From: Megascapheus bottae
Taxonomy: Eukaryota > Chordata > Mammalia > Rodentia > Geomyidae
Assembly (NCBI GenBank): GCA_024803745.1
Contig: JANJXV010000006.1
Coordinates: 41,223,501-41,287,500 of the forward strand
DNA length: 64,000 nt
Reading direction: 5' to 3'
The position numbers and the translations under genes were made by a program. Under the pieces are notes generated by a model. It did not search any database and had not been told where the DNA came from. It saw only the letters and a program-made list of their open reading frames with translations. Positions 11,456 to 21,399 of this stretch are shown piece after piece (positions within the stretch are counted from its first letter, which is position 1; every line of letters starts with the position of its first letter).

Positions 11456-11779
11456 AAATTGGTACTGATGGCTCACATCTGAAGTCCTAGCTAGTTGCTA
11501 GATTGAGATCACTAACACTGAGGTTAGAGACCAGAAAAGTTCTTGAAACCCCTTCTCAACCTGTAGCTGTATACAGTTGTATGTGCCTGTCATCCTAGTT
11601 ATGAAAAATACTGGATTGTAGTTCCAGACCAGCATAGACGGAAAAGCCCTCAACACTCCATCTCAACAGAAGAAAGCTAGGTGTTGGTATGTACCTGTCA
11701 TCCTAGCTGTAACAAAAATACTAAAGTAGGAAGAGCATGTACAAGAACACACCTGGGCAAAAAGTGAGACTCTGCCTTT
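11456..11779 (+). mobile_element. Diverged 7SL-like SINE copies
   Basis: Two or three worn left-half-like units in a row (GGCTCACATCTGAAGTCCTA; GTACCTGTCATCCTAGCTG; AGTGAGACTCTGCC). They look older than the Geo dimers and more like B1 monomers. Exact ends are uncertain. Confidence 0.5.
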
Positions 11780-11795
11780 AAAAATATCTAGCACA

Positions 11796-13219
11796 TGGCA
11801 GAACTGGTTAAGCACCTGCAGAAAACTAAAGTTGGATTCTTCTTTGTCACCCTGCACTAGAATTAACTCCAAATGGATCAAAGACCTGGAGGTAAAAGCT
11901 GACACACTGAAAACTTCACAAGAAGGAATAGGAGATACACTAGGCCTCTTTGGCACAGGTCAAAACTTTCTTAATAAGGACCAAGAATCACAGCAAATAA
12001 GAGAAAGGCTGGATAAGTGGGACTGCATTAAACTGCAGAGCTTTTGTATGGCGAAGGACATAGCTAGTAAATTAATTAGGAAGCCTACAGAGTAGGAGAA
12101 GATCTTCACCAACCAAACAACGGACAAAGGCCTCATATCTAAAATATGTCAACAGCTCAAAAAACTGAATCACTCCAAAACTAATCCCCGAAGTAACAAC
12201 CATCCCATTAAAAAATGGGCCAAAGACTTAAAGAGAGTCTTCTCTGAAGAAGAAACAAAAATGGCCTATAGACACATGAAGACATGCTCAACATCTCTGG
12301 CCATAAAAGAAATGCAAATCAAAACAACTCTAAGATTCCATCTCACTCCAGTTAGAATGGCCAGGATCAGGAAAATGAATAACAACAGATGCTGGAGGGG
12401 ATGTGGCCAGGAGGGATCACTACTACACTGTTGGTGGGAGTGCAAACTCGTCAACCACTGTGGAAAGCAATATGGCAGTGCCTCAAAAGGCTAAATATAG
12501 AACTCCCCTATGACCCAGCAATTCCACTACTTGGCATTTACCCAATCATCCAGAAACAAGGACATACTAAATCCACTAGCACAACAATGTTCATTGCAGC
12601 ACTATTTACCATACAAAGATATGGAACCAACTAGATGTCCCTCAGTTGATGAGTGGATCAACAAGATGTGGCATTAATACACAATGGAATTCTATGCTGC
12701 TGTCAGAAAAAACGATATCACCCCATTTGTTAGGAAATGGAAAGTCTTAGAAAAAAATCATATTAAGTAAGCCAGACTCAAAGGAACTTAGGCTCAGTGG
12801 TTTCCCTCATTTGTCATAATCAGTAGAAACCTTGGGCTCTACTAGCAGAGATCTGCAATAGAGCAAAACCTTGATACATAAGGCCATATAGTATGAAGCT
12901 AATTGAAAAGACCTCCAGGATATTGAAATAAAAGCCATACAATGAATGATTGTTGTCCTTAATGTACTATGTTACCTCTCATCTCTTTTGCTGTCCCTTG
13001 GTTATCTCATATTATTACAGTATCTCACTTTGTTATCTGATATATTGGATTTATTTGTATTTGGTTATTTGAAATTGGATAGGGAAGGGGGAAAAAACAA
13101 GATGGGGGGGTGGAGGGGAGGGTAATGGGGACCAAGACATGTGAAAGGGTATCAATATATGTGAATTAATGCACCTTCTATCTGGCAAATATCATGTAAC
13201 CCTTTTATTAATTACAATA
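11796..13219 (+). mobile_element. L1, 5'-truncated, ORF2 C-terminus and 3' UTR
   Basis: Frames at 11832-12095 and 12389-12634 code for the C-terminal part of L1 ORF2p, including the Cys-rich motif [18 protein letters not shown]. The frames are broken. It ends in AATAAAAAA. The 16-bp duplication AAAAATATCTAGCACA lies at 11780-11795 and 13220-13235. Confidence 0.95.
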
Positions 13220-13235
13220 AAAAATATCTAGCACA

Positions 13236-13456
13236 AAAAGCTGGATGCCAGTGGCTCACATCTCAAATCCTAGCTAATCAGGAGGCTGAGATCTGAAGAC
13301 CACAGTTTGAAACCAATCTAGGCAGAAAAAGCACTCTTATTTCTAATTAACTACAAAATGCCAGAAGTAGAACTGTAGCTCAAGTGGAAGAGTGCTAGCC
13401 CTGAGCAAAAAAGCTCAAGGCGCCCAGACCCTGAGTTTAATCTTCAAAATTGGCAT
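13236..13456 (+). mobile_element. SINE, B1/Geo
   Basis: Follows directly on the L1 target duplication and ends in a (CA)n tract. The ERV later inserted in that tract. Confidence 0.8.
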
Positions 13457-13499
13457 ACACACACACACACACACACATACACACACACACACACACACA
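13457..13499. repeat. (CA)n microsatellite, left part
   Basis: CA run ending exactly at the ERV LTR. Its continuation is at 19499-19548 on the other side of the provirus. Confidence 0.95.
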
Positions 13500-13845
13500 C
13501 ATTAGGGTCTGTGATCAAAGGAACGAGTCTGACACAAAAGCAGAAGTTAAACAGAGCTTTATTCCGCACCTAGCATGGAGAATCAGACTGACCGGTCAGG
13601 GCCATCTCTAAGATGTGAGTGAGAGAGCGACCCCAGCCATGTGGTTGGGCTGGCCATACACAGGTGGCCAATGGAATTCAACATGGTTGACTGATAGCTG
13701 GGGCCATCTGACACCTTTGCTGTTTGAACAGACCTATCATCTCGGTGGGCTTCTGGTGCACTGCTCTGACGACAAAGGAAAGGGAGGGAGTTTCCTGGCA
13801 GGCCAAGGGGGGTGAGGTGGGGAGGAATTGGGGCAGTCCCTTTCA
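13500..13845 (-). repeat. LTR, 3' copy of the provirus
   Basis: About 346 bp, aligned with the other LTR at roughly 95 percent by eye. It lacks a segment of about 36 bp that in the other copy holds the TATA box; the gap lies near 13635. The AATAAA signal (minus) is at 13558-13563. The outer end reads ATTAGG instead of TGTTAGG, so the terminal dinucleotide is lost into the CA repeat. Confidence 0.9.
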
Positions 13846-13855
13846 TTCCCCCCTC
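13846..13855 (-). promoter_or_regulatory. Polypurine tract
   Basis: GAGGGGGGAA on the minus strand lies immediately before the LTR start TGAAAGG. It is the expected site for plus-strand priming in reverse transcription. Confidence 0.85.
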
Positions 13856-13994
13856 ATTTTGGAAAAATGAGTCAAATCTTTGACTTTTCCTCCCACCCTA
13901 TATCCTCCTGTCATAAGCGCCATATTGAGTCCTCAGCACTGACCTTTTAACCACTCCAATTCACTTTTGTACAAATGATCATTATGGTGCTTAC

Positions 13995-14287
13995 AATGCA
14001 GGGGCCAAAAGCAACATTAGTAAAACTAAGGATTCTGCAATTGCAGATGTTCGGGACGTCATCATGGTGACCAGCTAGATAAGCTTTTATATACCATCCT
14101 TGGGACCCCTGCTTCTCTCTTGCTCAAGTCTCCTTTTTACATCTGCCAGGTTATCTTCCATTTCTCCATCATGGTTTGCCCAAAGCGACATTCTCATGCT
14201 GTCTTCTTCTGGGAGTGATGAATCCAGTAGCTCTTTCTGGGTACTTTCACAGTGGTTGGAGTCCTGGGTATCACAGTGCAGGTACAC
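13995..14287 (-). pseudogene. env transmembrane-subunit relic
   Basis: A 66-codon minus frame at 14087-14287 has a charged segment (ADVKRRLEQ) that resembles the region after the immunosuppressive/CX6CC part of gammaretroviral TM. Further on, at 13995-14009, the short motif FGPCI appears in another frame; it is typical of the TM C-terminal membrane region. The membrane anchor and much of the ectodomain are missing or out of frame. No functional glycoprotein is possible. Confidence 0.55.
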
Positions 14288-15169
14288 TTGAGTACCAGGA
14301 TGTTAGAAACCGGATGATGAACATGTCCCCCAATCAACCTGTAAGGCCTGTAAGAACTGGATTGAATCATGGTTAATACTATCAGCTAGTTCAACTTCCC
14401 CAAGTTTTAGGGGAAGGTCTCCCTCCAATGGGGAGAACTTTACATGTGGAGAGTTCCCATTATTAAGACATGCTTCATTCCATCTGCTACATACTCATAC
14501 TCTCTGGGATCTGTCATCTTCCCTTTTTAGAATATTTAAGACAATTCCTTTCAGATCCTTTCTTTTCTAGAATAAACCATTTCTTTAAAAATTCCTTTCC
14601 CAAGGTTTCTTTACTGTCCTTTCTCTCTTTTCATTTGACCATAGCCCTCATTCACATTTAACACCTCTCACCCCTAGACTTCTCATCACAGGGTGCAGAA
14701 TTCCCCTCATAAAGCCATGGGCACCAAGATGGCTATGGCTGCAAAAGGCTAGGTGCAGCCTTACTTTCCTCTCAGGAAGCGGCTGTAGAGTTGTGGAGTC
14801 AGGCTGGATAGGATGTATAGCAGCAGCCTGTCTCTCGCAGCCCCAATGGAACATCACACCTCCTGCTAAGTTGCCTCCAAATTTCTGCATGCTGGATAAA
14901 GAAGCTTAACCTAAGGCCTGACTTTGGTGAATTCTCCCAATGGTCTCCTAGTTGCTTTTCCTGAGCACACTTGTTTTTGTAGGCTGGCACCCCATTGGTT
15001 TTCAGGACAGTATAGGGTTGAGATTTCAAAGTAATACCAGGGTGACAACTTTTAGTAACCAGATTTCCTTTAAATGGGGCTAGGATTCTCTAGACAGGTA
15101 TAGAAGACTTAAACCTGTAGCCACTGCCATCCCCCACAAGTGCAATTTCCACTCTTGCACATCTGTTAC
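14288..15169 (-). other. ERV inner region, no coding frame
   Basis: Short minus frames at 14648-14890 and 14799-15029 have no retroviral motif I recognise. It may be worn env or non-coding filler. Confidence 0.45.
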
Positions 15170-15497
15170 TGTTGTGCCAAGATTGTTCCATGTTCTGGGA
15201 ATGACCCCCCCCTTGTTTAGGGCCCATGTACTTGAACCCCAGGTGGTAACAGCTTGGTGCTCAGTGGTTAGACACCTGAGCTCTGATTCGACCAGTGGTT
15301 TAAGTCAAATAGCCAATCAGGTAATTGTACTTTCCCTATAAAAGCAGTTTAAGTTCTTGCTCAGGGCCTTTTCAGCATTGCCAGCTGCTGGTAGGCGGAG
15401 GCCCGAGTCTAGACTCATAAATAAAATGACCCCTGCTCTTTAGCTTTGACTGTGGCCTCTGGTGGTTTTTTGGGGTTCTAGGAATTCAGGTACAACA
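15170..15497 (+). mobile_element. Solo LTR nested in the provirus
   Basis: A 328-bp LTR in the opposite direction to its host element. It starts TGTTGT and ends ACAACA (perfect inverted ends) and has a 4-bp duplication TTAC at 15166-15169 and 15498-15501. It holds GCCAATCA at about 15312, TATAAAA near 15338, and AATAAA near 15420. The 4-bp duplication and the U5 text (GGGGTTCTAGGAATTCAGG) fit class I ERVs. It arose by LTR-LTR recombination after the host provirus was in place. Confidence 0.9.
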
Positions 15498-15501
15498 TTA
15501 C

Positions 15502-16246
15502 TACTCCTTCCCATACCTCTAATTTATCCTGTCTCACTTTCCAAAAATGACTCTGGTCCTTTTATCTTAAGGGGAGTTGATGGGCGAAGATCCATCTTCT
15601 ATAACTTCTTCAAGCTGACTCAGGGGCGTTGTCTCTATAGTTGACCAGGGACCTTAAAAAGCTTAGCCTATTTTACCAAGGAGTTGCCAGGACTAGTTAT
15701 CAGGAACAATGATTAGCTCCAAACTAAAGATCATATTTAACATTTAACAACTGCACAAACCTTCTTTGGCTACAATAGTTTAGCTTACTTAGCACCCATT
15801 TACAAAGGCATTTTCCTGATTGTCTAGAGAGCTTAACTATGCTTCAGTTGTCACTGTAGGCCTAGACATATCAATAGGGACACAGCCCCAGGTCCATAAA
15901 CTTCCTTCCTGAATTTGTAGCTGGTATCAATTCAAAATTCGCTCAGTTAGGGCTTTGAGCAAACATGGGGTTCAGGATTGTAAACTACCCACTATTACAG
16001 ATGACTGACAAGTTCCTGCCCAGTTATGGAGTAAATTAACATGAACAGTAGTAAGGCATGCTTACAAACTATTCTATGACCTCCTGGCTCTGAATAATTT
16101 TGAATGCCCAAGCACAAGTGACTCTAGGATCTGACACCATCTCTGCCATCCAAGCAGCAGCTTGCTGCATCTGGATGCTTTATTTCTTTTGTCCCAGTAG
16201 TGTTTCTCCACACAGGGATAAACATCCCATTGGCATTTCACTTTGT
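15502..16246 (-). other. ERV inner region, no coding frame
   Basis: No pol or env motif was found in any minus frame. Confidence 0.5.
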
Positions 16247-16436
16247 TGGTTGTTGGACTTGAACTCAGGGCCTGAGCGCTGTCCCTCAGCTCTCCAGCTC
16301 AAGGCTAGCACTCTGCCTCTTTGAGCTCCAAAGCGACTCTGCCCCAGCATTCTGCTGGCAGATTAGACACCTCAGTCTCACAGGGACTTTGCTTTGCCCG
16401 GGCTGGCTCAAAACTGCAGCTTTCAGATCAATGAGT
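16247..16436 (-). mobile_element. SINE, B1/Geo, inside the provirus
   Basis: Diverged minus-strand dimer (GAACTCAGGGCCTGAGCGCT and GCCCGGGCTGGCTCAAA). It inserted into the ERV after the ERV landed, or was carried by its founder. Confidence 0.7.
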
Positions 16437-16800
16437 CCTACAAAAGGCCACTTTACTGCAATTAGAAGCAACAAATGGTCAACACAGAAATAGTCTCTAA
16501 GCATGATCTTACCTGGAACTTGGTAAGAGCCAAAGTTACATCTGAATAAGGATTGCTGTCCTTCATGGGCCAGGTGGAAATTGCTATAAAGAGACTTACA
16601 AGAGCAGGCTAAATAGCAATTAAGCAATCATTTTGGTAGTCCTAATTTTCCTTTTTTCCTCTTTCTTGAAACAAACATTTAGGACAACTTCAATTTCAGA
16701 TTTTGTTCAGAAACCCATTTCTAATGTTCTTTAAAACTTTTACTGATATTTGCTTAAACACTTAACACTTTAGTCTTTATTTGCATTTGAAAAACCTTTT

Positions 16801-16872
16801 AGGGCTCAAAGAACTCCTTTTGCCTCCAGGCCTCCTAGGGCTCAAGGCAAGCCCTTTGCCTCCAGGCCTCCT
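16801..16872. repeat. Tandem duplication, 2 x 36 bp
   Basis: Two units starting AGGGCTCAA and ending TTTGCCTCCAGGCCTCCT lie end to end in the ERV inner region. Confidence 0.85.
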
Positions 16873-18530
16873 TTTAGAAGAGGCATTTTTTTTCTACAGT
16901 TAAGATTATTGCCTAGAACTCCCACACAGTTTAAACTCAAATAAGTTTTTCCTTAATTCAAGAACTACAAACATCAGTGCACCAAAAGTCTAAGTCTGGA
17001 CTTGGTTTCCTTCTTTTTCTAAAATACGTCCAATTGCAATCCAGGAGCATGAAACCAAATCATACAGAGATAAACTTTTAAATATTCCTTTAAAATACTA
17101 ATCCCATTACCCACATTTTACCATCAGATTTTCAGTCTCAGTCTGCAAGGAAAAAGGACAAAGATGATCCACTCAGTCCATCTGACCAGGTTTAGTGAAC
17201 AGCCTTTATGCCAGCTTATTTTCTTTCAACAGCATGGACCCTCCCTTAGGGCCTTTTCCACCATGGGAACCCAGAGCTGCACCTTTGCCAGTTCACCTCT
17301 CAGCCTCAAAAATGGTCACACAGGACTATCCTAAGTTTTCCCGTCCTTTCTCTTGGCATTTGCTTACCTAAACAATTTTAAAAGATAGGTAAAGTTTCTG
17401 ACATTAACAAACAAATTCACATTTAAATCTCTAATACATGTCTCCAAACTTTAACTTAAGGAAATAAATTCCAAATTCCCTAATGCCTCTGGGCTAAACA
17501 GGATACAACGTTTATAATGTAAACAGCTCTATGCTTTACAATACCAGATTTTTAATGCAGATTTTAGAAACTTCAGAAAGATCCTTTTAAGTAGTTCCTC
17601 TTTAAAACAATGCAGTGATCCTTTGAGATGTTTGAACTTCTCAAACCTAATGATTTTCTTGAAGTTTAGACATAGATTTACCAATTGCGTTTCAAGTTTA
17701 AACTCACCCATTGTTTTCCACAGCATGCTGACAATTTAACCTTGAACATGTTCACTCACTCATTCACACACATTCATACTCAAAGATCTTAAAGCACACA
17801 AAATTAATATCGCCCGTTCATTTTCCGGAAGCTTTAGTGTCAAGAGTTTTGCCAGTCTTATTCTTGCAGGTGAGAACCAGGTTCAAAACAAAACCTTTAC
17901 AAGGCAACTTAGTTGAAATTATTATTTGGTGGGAGTCTTCCAGCGCCAGATCTAGCCCACCTAGAGCATGACTCTAGTCATTTTCCCAATTTTGACTAGA
18001 CGATCTCACATGATAGTTTATAGGACCAAATTTAAACCTGGGGGAATCAAGACTGATGCCTGTGTCCTGCCACCAATTGTCTCCAGATTGCACAGCTGAG
18101 TGGGAGGAGCCATACCAGGCCCCCAGGAATGTCCAAAGGGATTTTTGCAAAGACACAGCAAACAAGAACCCACTAGGGCTCGTACAGATTTCAAGAACAG
18201 GACCAGAAAATCACCTCAGGGAACCATAAAATAGGGGCAGAGAAACAGAGACCTTTAAGTGAACCCAAATTTTCTCTTTAGAACCTTAAAACATTGCAAA
18301 ACCAAGTCTAGGGGAAGATCCTCCATGGATGCCGCTTGGCTCATCTCTTTATATGCACCAAACACAAAACTTTGGGGAGGGACAGATAAGGAGTGTGGGG
18401 GGGGGGGGTCGAGTCCTCCAAGTCAGACTCCCATTTCTTCTCCTTTGCTGATCCTGAAGATGTGACCTGCCTTAGAGGGAGAGAAACAGTTTTTTGTTAA
18501 GCAGGGGAAGGTTCCTTTAGTGGTCATCCT
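16873..18530 (-). other. ERV inner region, no pol found
   Basis: About 1.6 kb without a frame over 70 codons and without protease, reverse-transcriptase or integrase motifs. A G12-13 run lies near 18398-18410. Confidence 0.5.
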
Positions 18531-18685
18531 GTAAAGAAAGTGGTCCATTCCAGCTGACAGAACATTTAAAGTTTTCCTGGGTAAACTTTGTCACCCAACT
18601 GGGCGGCCTTGTCTTGGAAATCCTTAAAACGTTGGAGGATAAGGTTTAGGGGCGTTGAGAGCTCCTTACTCCCTGTATGACCCAT
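18531..18685 (-). pseudogene. gag matrix start, truncated
   Basis: A minus-strand ATG at 18685 opens 39 codons and stops at 18566. The start Met-Gly fits an N-myristoylation signal, and the length and hydrophobic spacing resemble the N-terminus of gammaretroviral matrix. An E-W-T-T-F-like continuation just past the stop lies in a shifted frame, so both a frameshift and a stop break the gene. The rest of gag is not recognisable. Confidence 0.6.
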
Positions 18686-18689
18686 TTTC

Positions 18690-19095
18690 CTATCAGACGG
18701 TAAAGAGAAACACAAAAATGGCAACTCCTACAAGACAAAGGCCCAGCTCCAAGATGCACAAAAACCAAGACGAATACAACTGCCTTACAAAAACAAAACT
18801 ACAGTAACACAGTAACACAACTGTGTTAAGACAACCTGGGAGACTCTTGCTCCCTAATCTCCAGATGTCATGCCTAGGAGACTCAGATCCCCTATCCTGC
18901 AATGACCCAGAGTTGCCGTGCCCCCTAATCTGCAACAGCCCGTTTGTCGTGCCTGGGCGTCCCCGCATCCACTCCGGCCCTGGGGAGCTATACTGCGTCC
19001 AGTTTCTCCCCGGTGGGCCACTCCCCTGGAGCTCCCCAAGAGAAAGGACAAAACATAAAGACCAAAGACAAAACTAGCACTCAAGATCAGTCCTC
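18690..19095 (-). other. ERV leader region
   Basis: Sequence between primer site and gag-like start, the place of splice donor and packaging signal in gammaretroviruses. It holds repeated GGGGAGCTCC / GGAGCTATA words. A 91-codon frame here (18693-18968) has no family match. Confidence 0.5.
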
Positions 19096-19115
19096 ATCCC
19101 CGGACAAGACCCCCA
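19096..19115 (-). promoter_or_regulatory. Primer binding site, tRNA-Pro type
   Basis: On the minus strand TGGGGG is followed by a GTCCGGGG-AT block, directly after the LTR with a two-base spacer. It differs from the standard proline-tRNA site by two small insertions and one substitution. Confidence 0.75.
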
Positions 19116-19117
19116 AA

Positions 19118-19498
19118 TGTTAGGATCTGTGATCAAAGGAACGAGTCTGACACAAAAGCAGAAGTTAAACAGAGTTTTATTCCGCACCTAGCATCGAGAA
19201 TCATACTGACCGGTCAGGACTGTCTCTAAGATGTGAGTGAGAGAGCGACCCCTCCTAATCTTACAGGCTACTTTTATAGACTGCCAACCATGTGGTTGGG
19301 CTGGCCATACACAGGTGGCCAATGGAATTCAGCATGGTTGACTGATGGCTGGGGCAACCACTGACACCTTTGCTGTTTGAACGGATCTATCATCTCAGTG
19401 GGCTTCTGGTGCATTGCTCTGACGACAAAGGAAAGGGAGGGAGTTTCCTGGCAGGCCAAGGGGGGTGAGGTGGGGAGGAATTGGGGCAGTCCCTTTCA
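19118..19498 (-). repeat. LTR, 5' copy of the provirus
   Basis: 381 bp with ends TGAAAGG and CCTAACA (minus sense). A TATAAAAG box lies at 19271-19278 and the AATAAA signal at 19176-19181, about 95 bp downstream. This copy keeps the promoter segment that the other LTR lost. Confidence 0.92.
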
Positions 19499-19538
<40 letters not shown>

Positions 19539-19548
19539 GCACACATAT
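19499..19548. repeat. (CA)n microsatellite, right part
   Basis: CA run starting at the LTR edge, with ACAAACAC and CGCACA interruptions. Confidence 0.95.
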
Positions 19549-19565
19549 ACACACTCCAGCACCCC

Positions 19566-19652
19566 AGCACAAAATAAAGGATGGAGGCGTGGCTCAGAAG
19601 TGGAATGCAATACCTAGCAAACTCATGGCCCTAAGTTAAAATACCAGTCAAA
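19566..19652 (+). mobile_element. tRNA-like monomer SINE (ID-like)
   Basis: GGCGTGGCTCAGAAGTGGAA, CTAGCAAACTCATGGCCCTA, AGTTAAAATACCAGTC, then an A tail. This looks like a single tRNA-like unit without a second half. Similar monomers lie at 21.28, 26.45 and 63.49 kb. Confidence 0.65.
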
Positions 19653-20639
19653 AAAAATTAAATTAAATTAAAAGGTGGGAGGAGAAGCCCAGTGAATGAA
19701 AAGTCAGAAGTGTAAATTACACCAAAATCTGAAGCTTCACCATGACATCCTGAAAGGAAGCCAGTTAATCCATTTTATTCACTGGATTAGGAGATCTTAT
19801 CAGTTGTTTTTAAACTGGTCCTTTTATATCCAAACTGTTTTCAAGGTCAACATCATCCCCAGCACTAACAAGACCAACTTACTCACTGAGTAGCTAATTT
19901 GCCTAGGACTGTTCTAGTAAGCACAGACAAGAGAGGAGGCTGTAGGAGAGATGGCATCATCCTTAGGCAGTCAGAAATAAACATTGAAATTCCATATCGG
20001 ACTTCGGCCTTCAGAAGAAAAAGATCCATGGCAGCTTGTGGTGCCTGGAGAAGGGATTATTGGAGGACTTGGGAGTTGCCCTGAAACTTGGCTTAGGGAA
20101 AAAAAAAGGGGGGGGGGGCTGGGCTCGGGGCAAAAAAAAAAAAAAGAAGAGGAAAAAACAGGAGGAATTATGTGAAATCTGGAAGGAATGTGCATGTCAG
20201 AAGTCTAAACCAAGGACCTTGGGGTCTACCAGCTGCTTAGATTTCACATGGGCCTGTTTCACTTTGCTACTAAAATACAAAACTCATAGGAGGTGGGATG
20301 TTTACCAAAATTGTGACCTCTGGGGTAATAAGGTCTGAATGGGGCTAAGCCTGAATTCCATGCATGTTCACCCACTTTGCCATACAGACATTGAACCTCT
20401 TAGTGTCCTGTTCTTATCTCCCCTTCCCCCTAAATGGAGCTCACCTCCATAATGCCTTAAAGAGAGGCACTTGCAAACAGTTGAGGATCTACCTACTGAA
20501 AGGAAATCTGAGAATTTACAAAATACAAAAGTAAACAATGAGATTAACTCATAACCCAGATAACTGTTCTCCAAACAGGTTGCTGAGATTACAGGAGAAA
20601 TTCCAGTGCCCTGTTCCCTGGCATGAGCCACTGAGAATC
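19653..20639. other. Unique sequence, no gene seen
   Basis: A purine stretch at 20098-20165 (A9 G11, later A13) is low-complexity. No frame over 100 codons has a motif. Confidence 0.5.
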
Positions 20640-20708
20640 ATGATCCTCAGATTTCAGCCTCCTGAGTGGTTAGGACTACAGGTATGAACCACCAGTACCT
20701 AGCTCTCA
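20640..20708 (-). mobile_element. SINE left-half fragment
   Basis: GATCCTCAGATTTCAGCCTC followed by CCACCAGTACCTAGC is the antisense B1-like left half alone. Confidence 0.7.
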
Positions 20709-20944
20709 AGGTTTGTTTGGTTTTTTTTCTTCTTCACTTTTTTGAGTTAACATACATATGTAAAATGAAGAGCCCTCCCCAAGATATTCTTGTATGGGCC
20801 CCCTACCCCAGACACAACTCCAAACTCAATTCCTGGAGTTCCATAAGTCATAAGAAAAAGTCCACAAACAAGATTAGGAACCTGTGTGACAACTATTGAT
20901 ACAAAAATTATTTTTATCATAAATCTAATCCAGCATCCAAACCA

Positions 20945-21225
20945 CTAAGTAATCAACCTGAGTCAGGTACAGTGGCTTAATCCTGCAATCCAAGTTCTTT
21001 GGGGAATGCAATTGGAAGTCAGCCAGGGGTGGAGGTGGGGAAACAGTTAAGGAAATTTCATCTCCGCCAGGCGCTGGCAGCTCATGTCTGTAATCTTTGA
21101 AGGCAGAGATCTGAGGATCGTGGTTCAAAGCCAACCCAATTACAAAAATAAACGAAAGACCCATACCTGGGCCAAAAGTCCTACTGTGCACTCATGAGGT
21201 AGGGGTAGATTTGGGGTTCAAGACT
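20945..21225 (+). mobile_element. Two diverged B1-like SINE pieces
   Basis: A worn unit at about 20945-21060 (CAGGTACAGTGGCTTAATCC) is followed by GCCAGGCGCTGGCAGCTCAT with a partial left half and an unusual right end. Confidence 0.55.
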
Positions 21226-21274
21226 AGCCAGGTAATATTTTGAGAGCCTATTAGATTAACGAACTAAAAGCAAA

Positions 21275-21345
21275 AAGGGCTAGAGACATGGCTTAAGTGG
21301 TAGCATACTCCCCTAAGCAAGTGCAAAAACATTGAGCTTATTATT
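21275..21345 (+). mobile_element. tRNA-like monomer SINE
   Basis: GAGACATGGCTTAAGTGGTA followed by CTAAGCAAGTGCAAAAACATTG. Diverged. Confidence 0.5.
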
Positions 21346-21399
21346 GTAATAAACATATCCCTATGCTATTAGTACCTTAGGTTCAAGGATGTTTCCAAA

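Larger units (their letters stand above)
13500..19498 (-). mobile_element. Endogenous gammaretrovirus-like provirus, defective
   Basis: A complete LTR-inner-LTR unit on the minus strand: LTR, primer site, about 5.2 kb of inner sequence, polypurine tract, LTR. The layout, the proline-tRNA-like primer site and the purine tract (GAGGGGGGAA) before a TGAAAG start are typical of class I (ERV1) elements. The inner region has no long frame. I see only a 39-codon gag-like start and an env-TM-like relic, and no pol. It resembles non-autonomous elements of the VL30 kind. It is not capable of making virus. Confidence 0.9.

Noticed and set aside
15240..15300. tRNA-like words in the U3 of the nested solo LTR
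   Set aside because: GGTGCTCAGTGGTTAG and GATTCGACC look like A and B boxes, but the spacing is far too short for a tRNA and the cloverleaf does not close.
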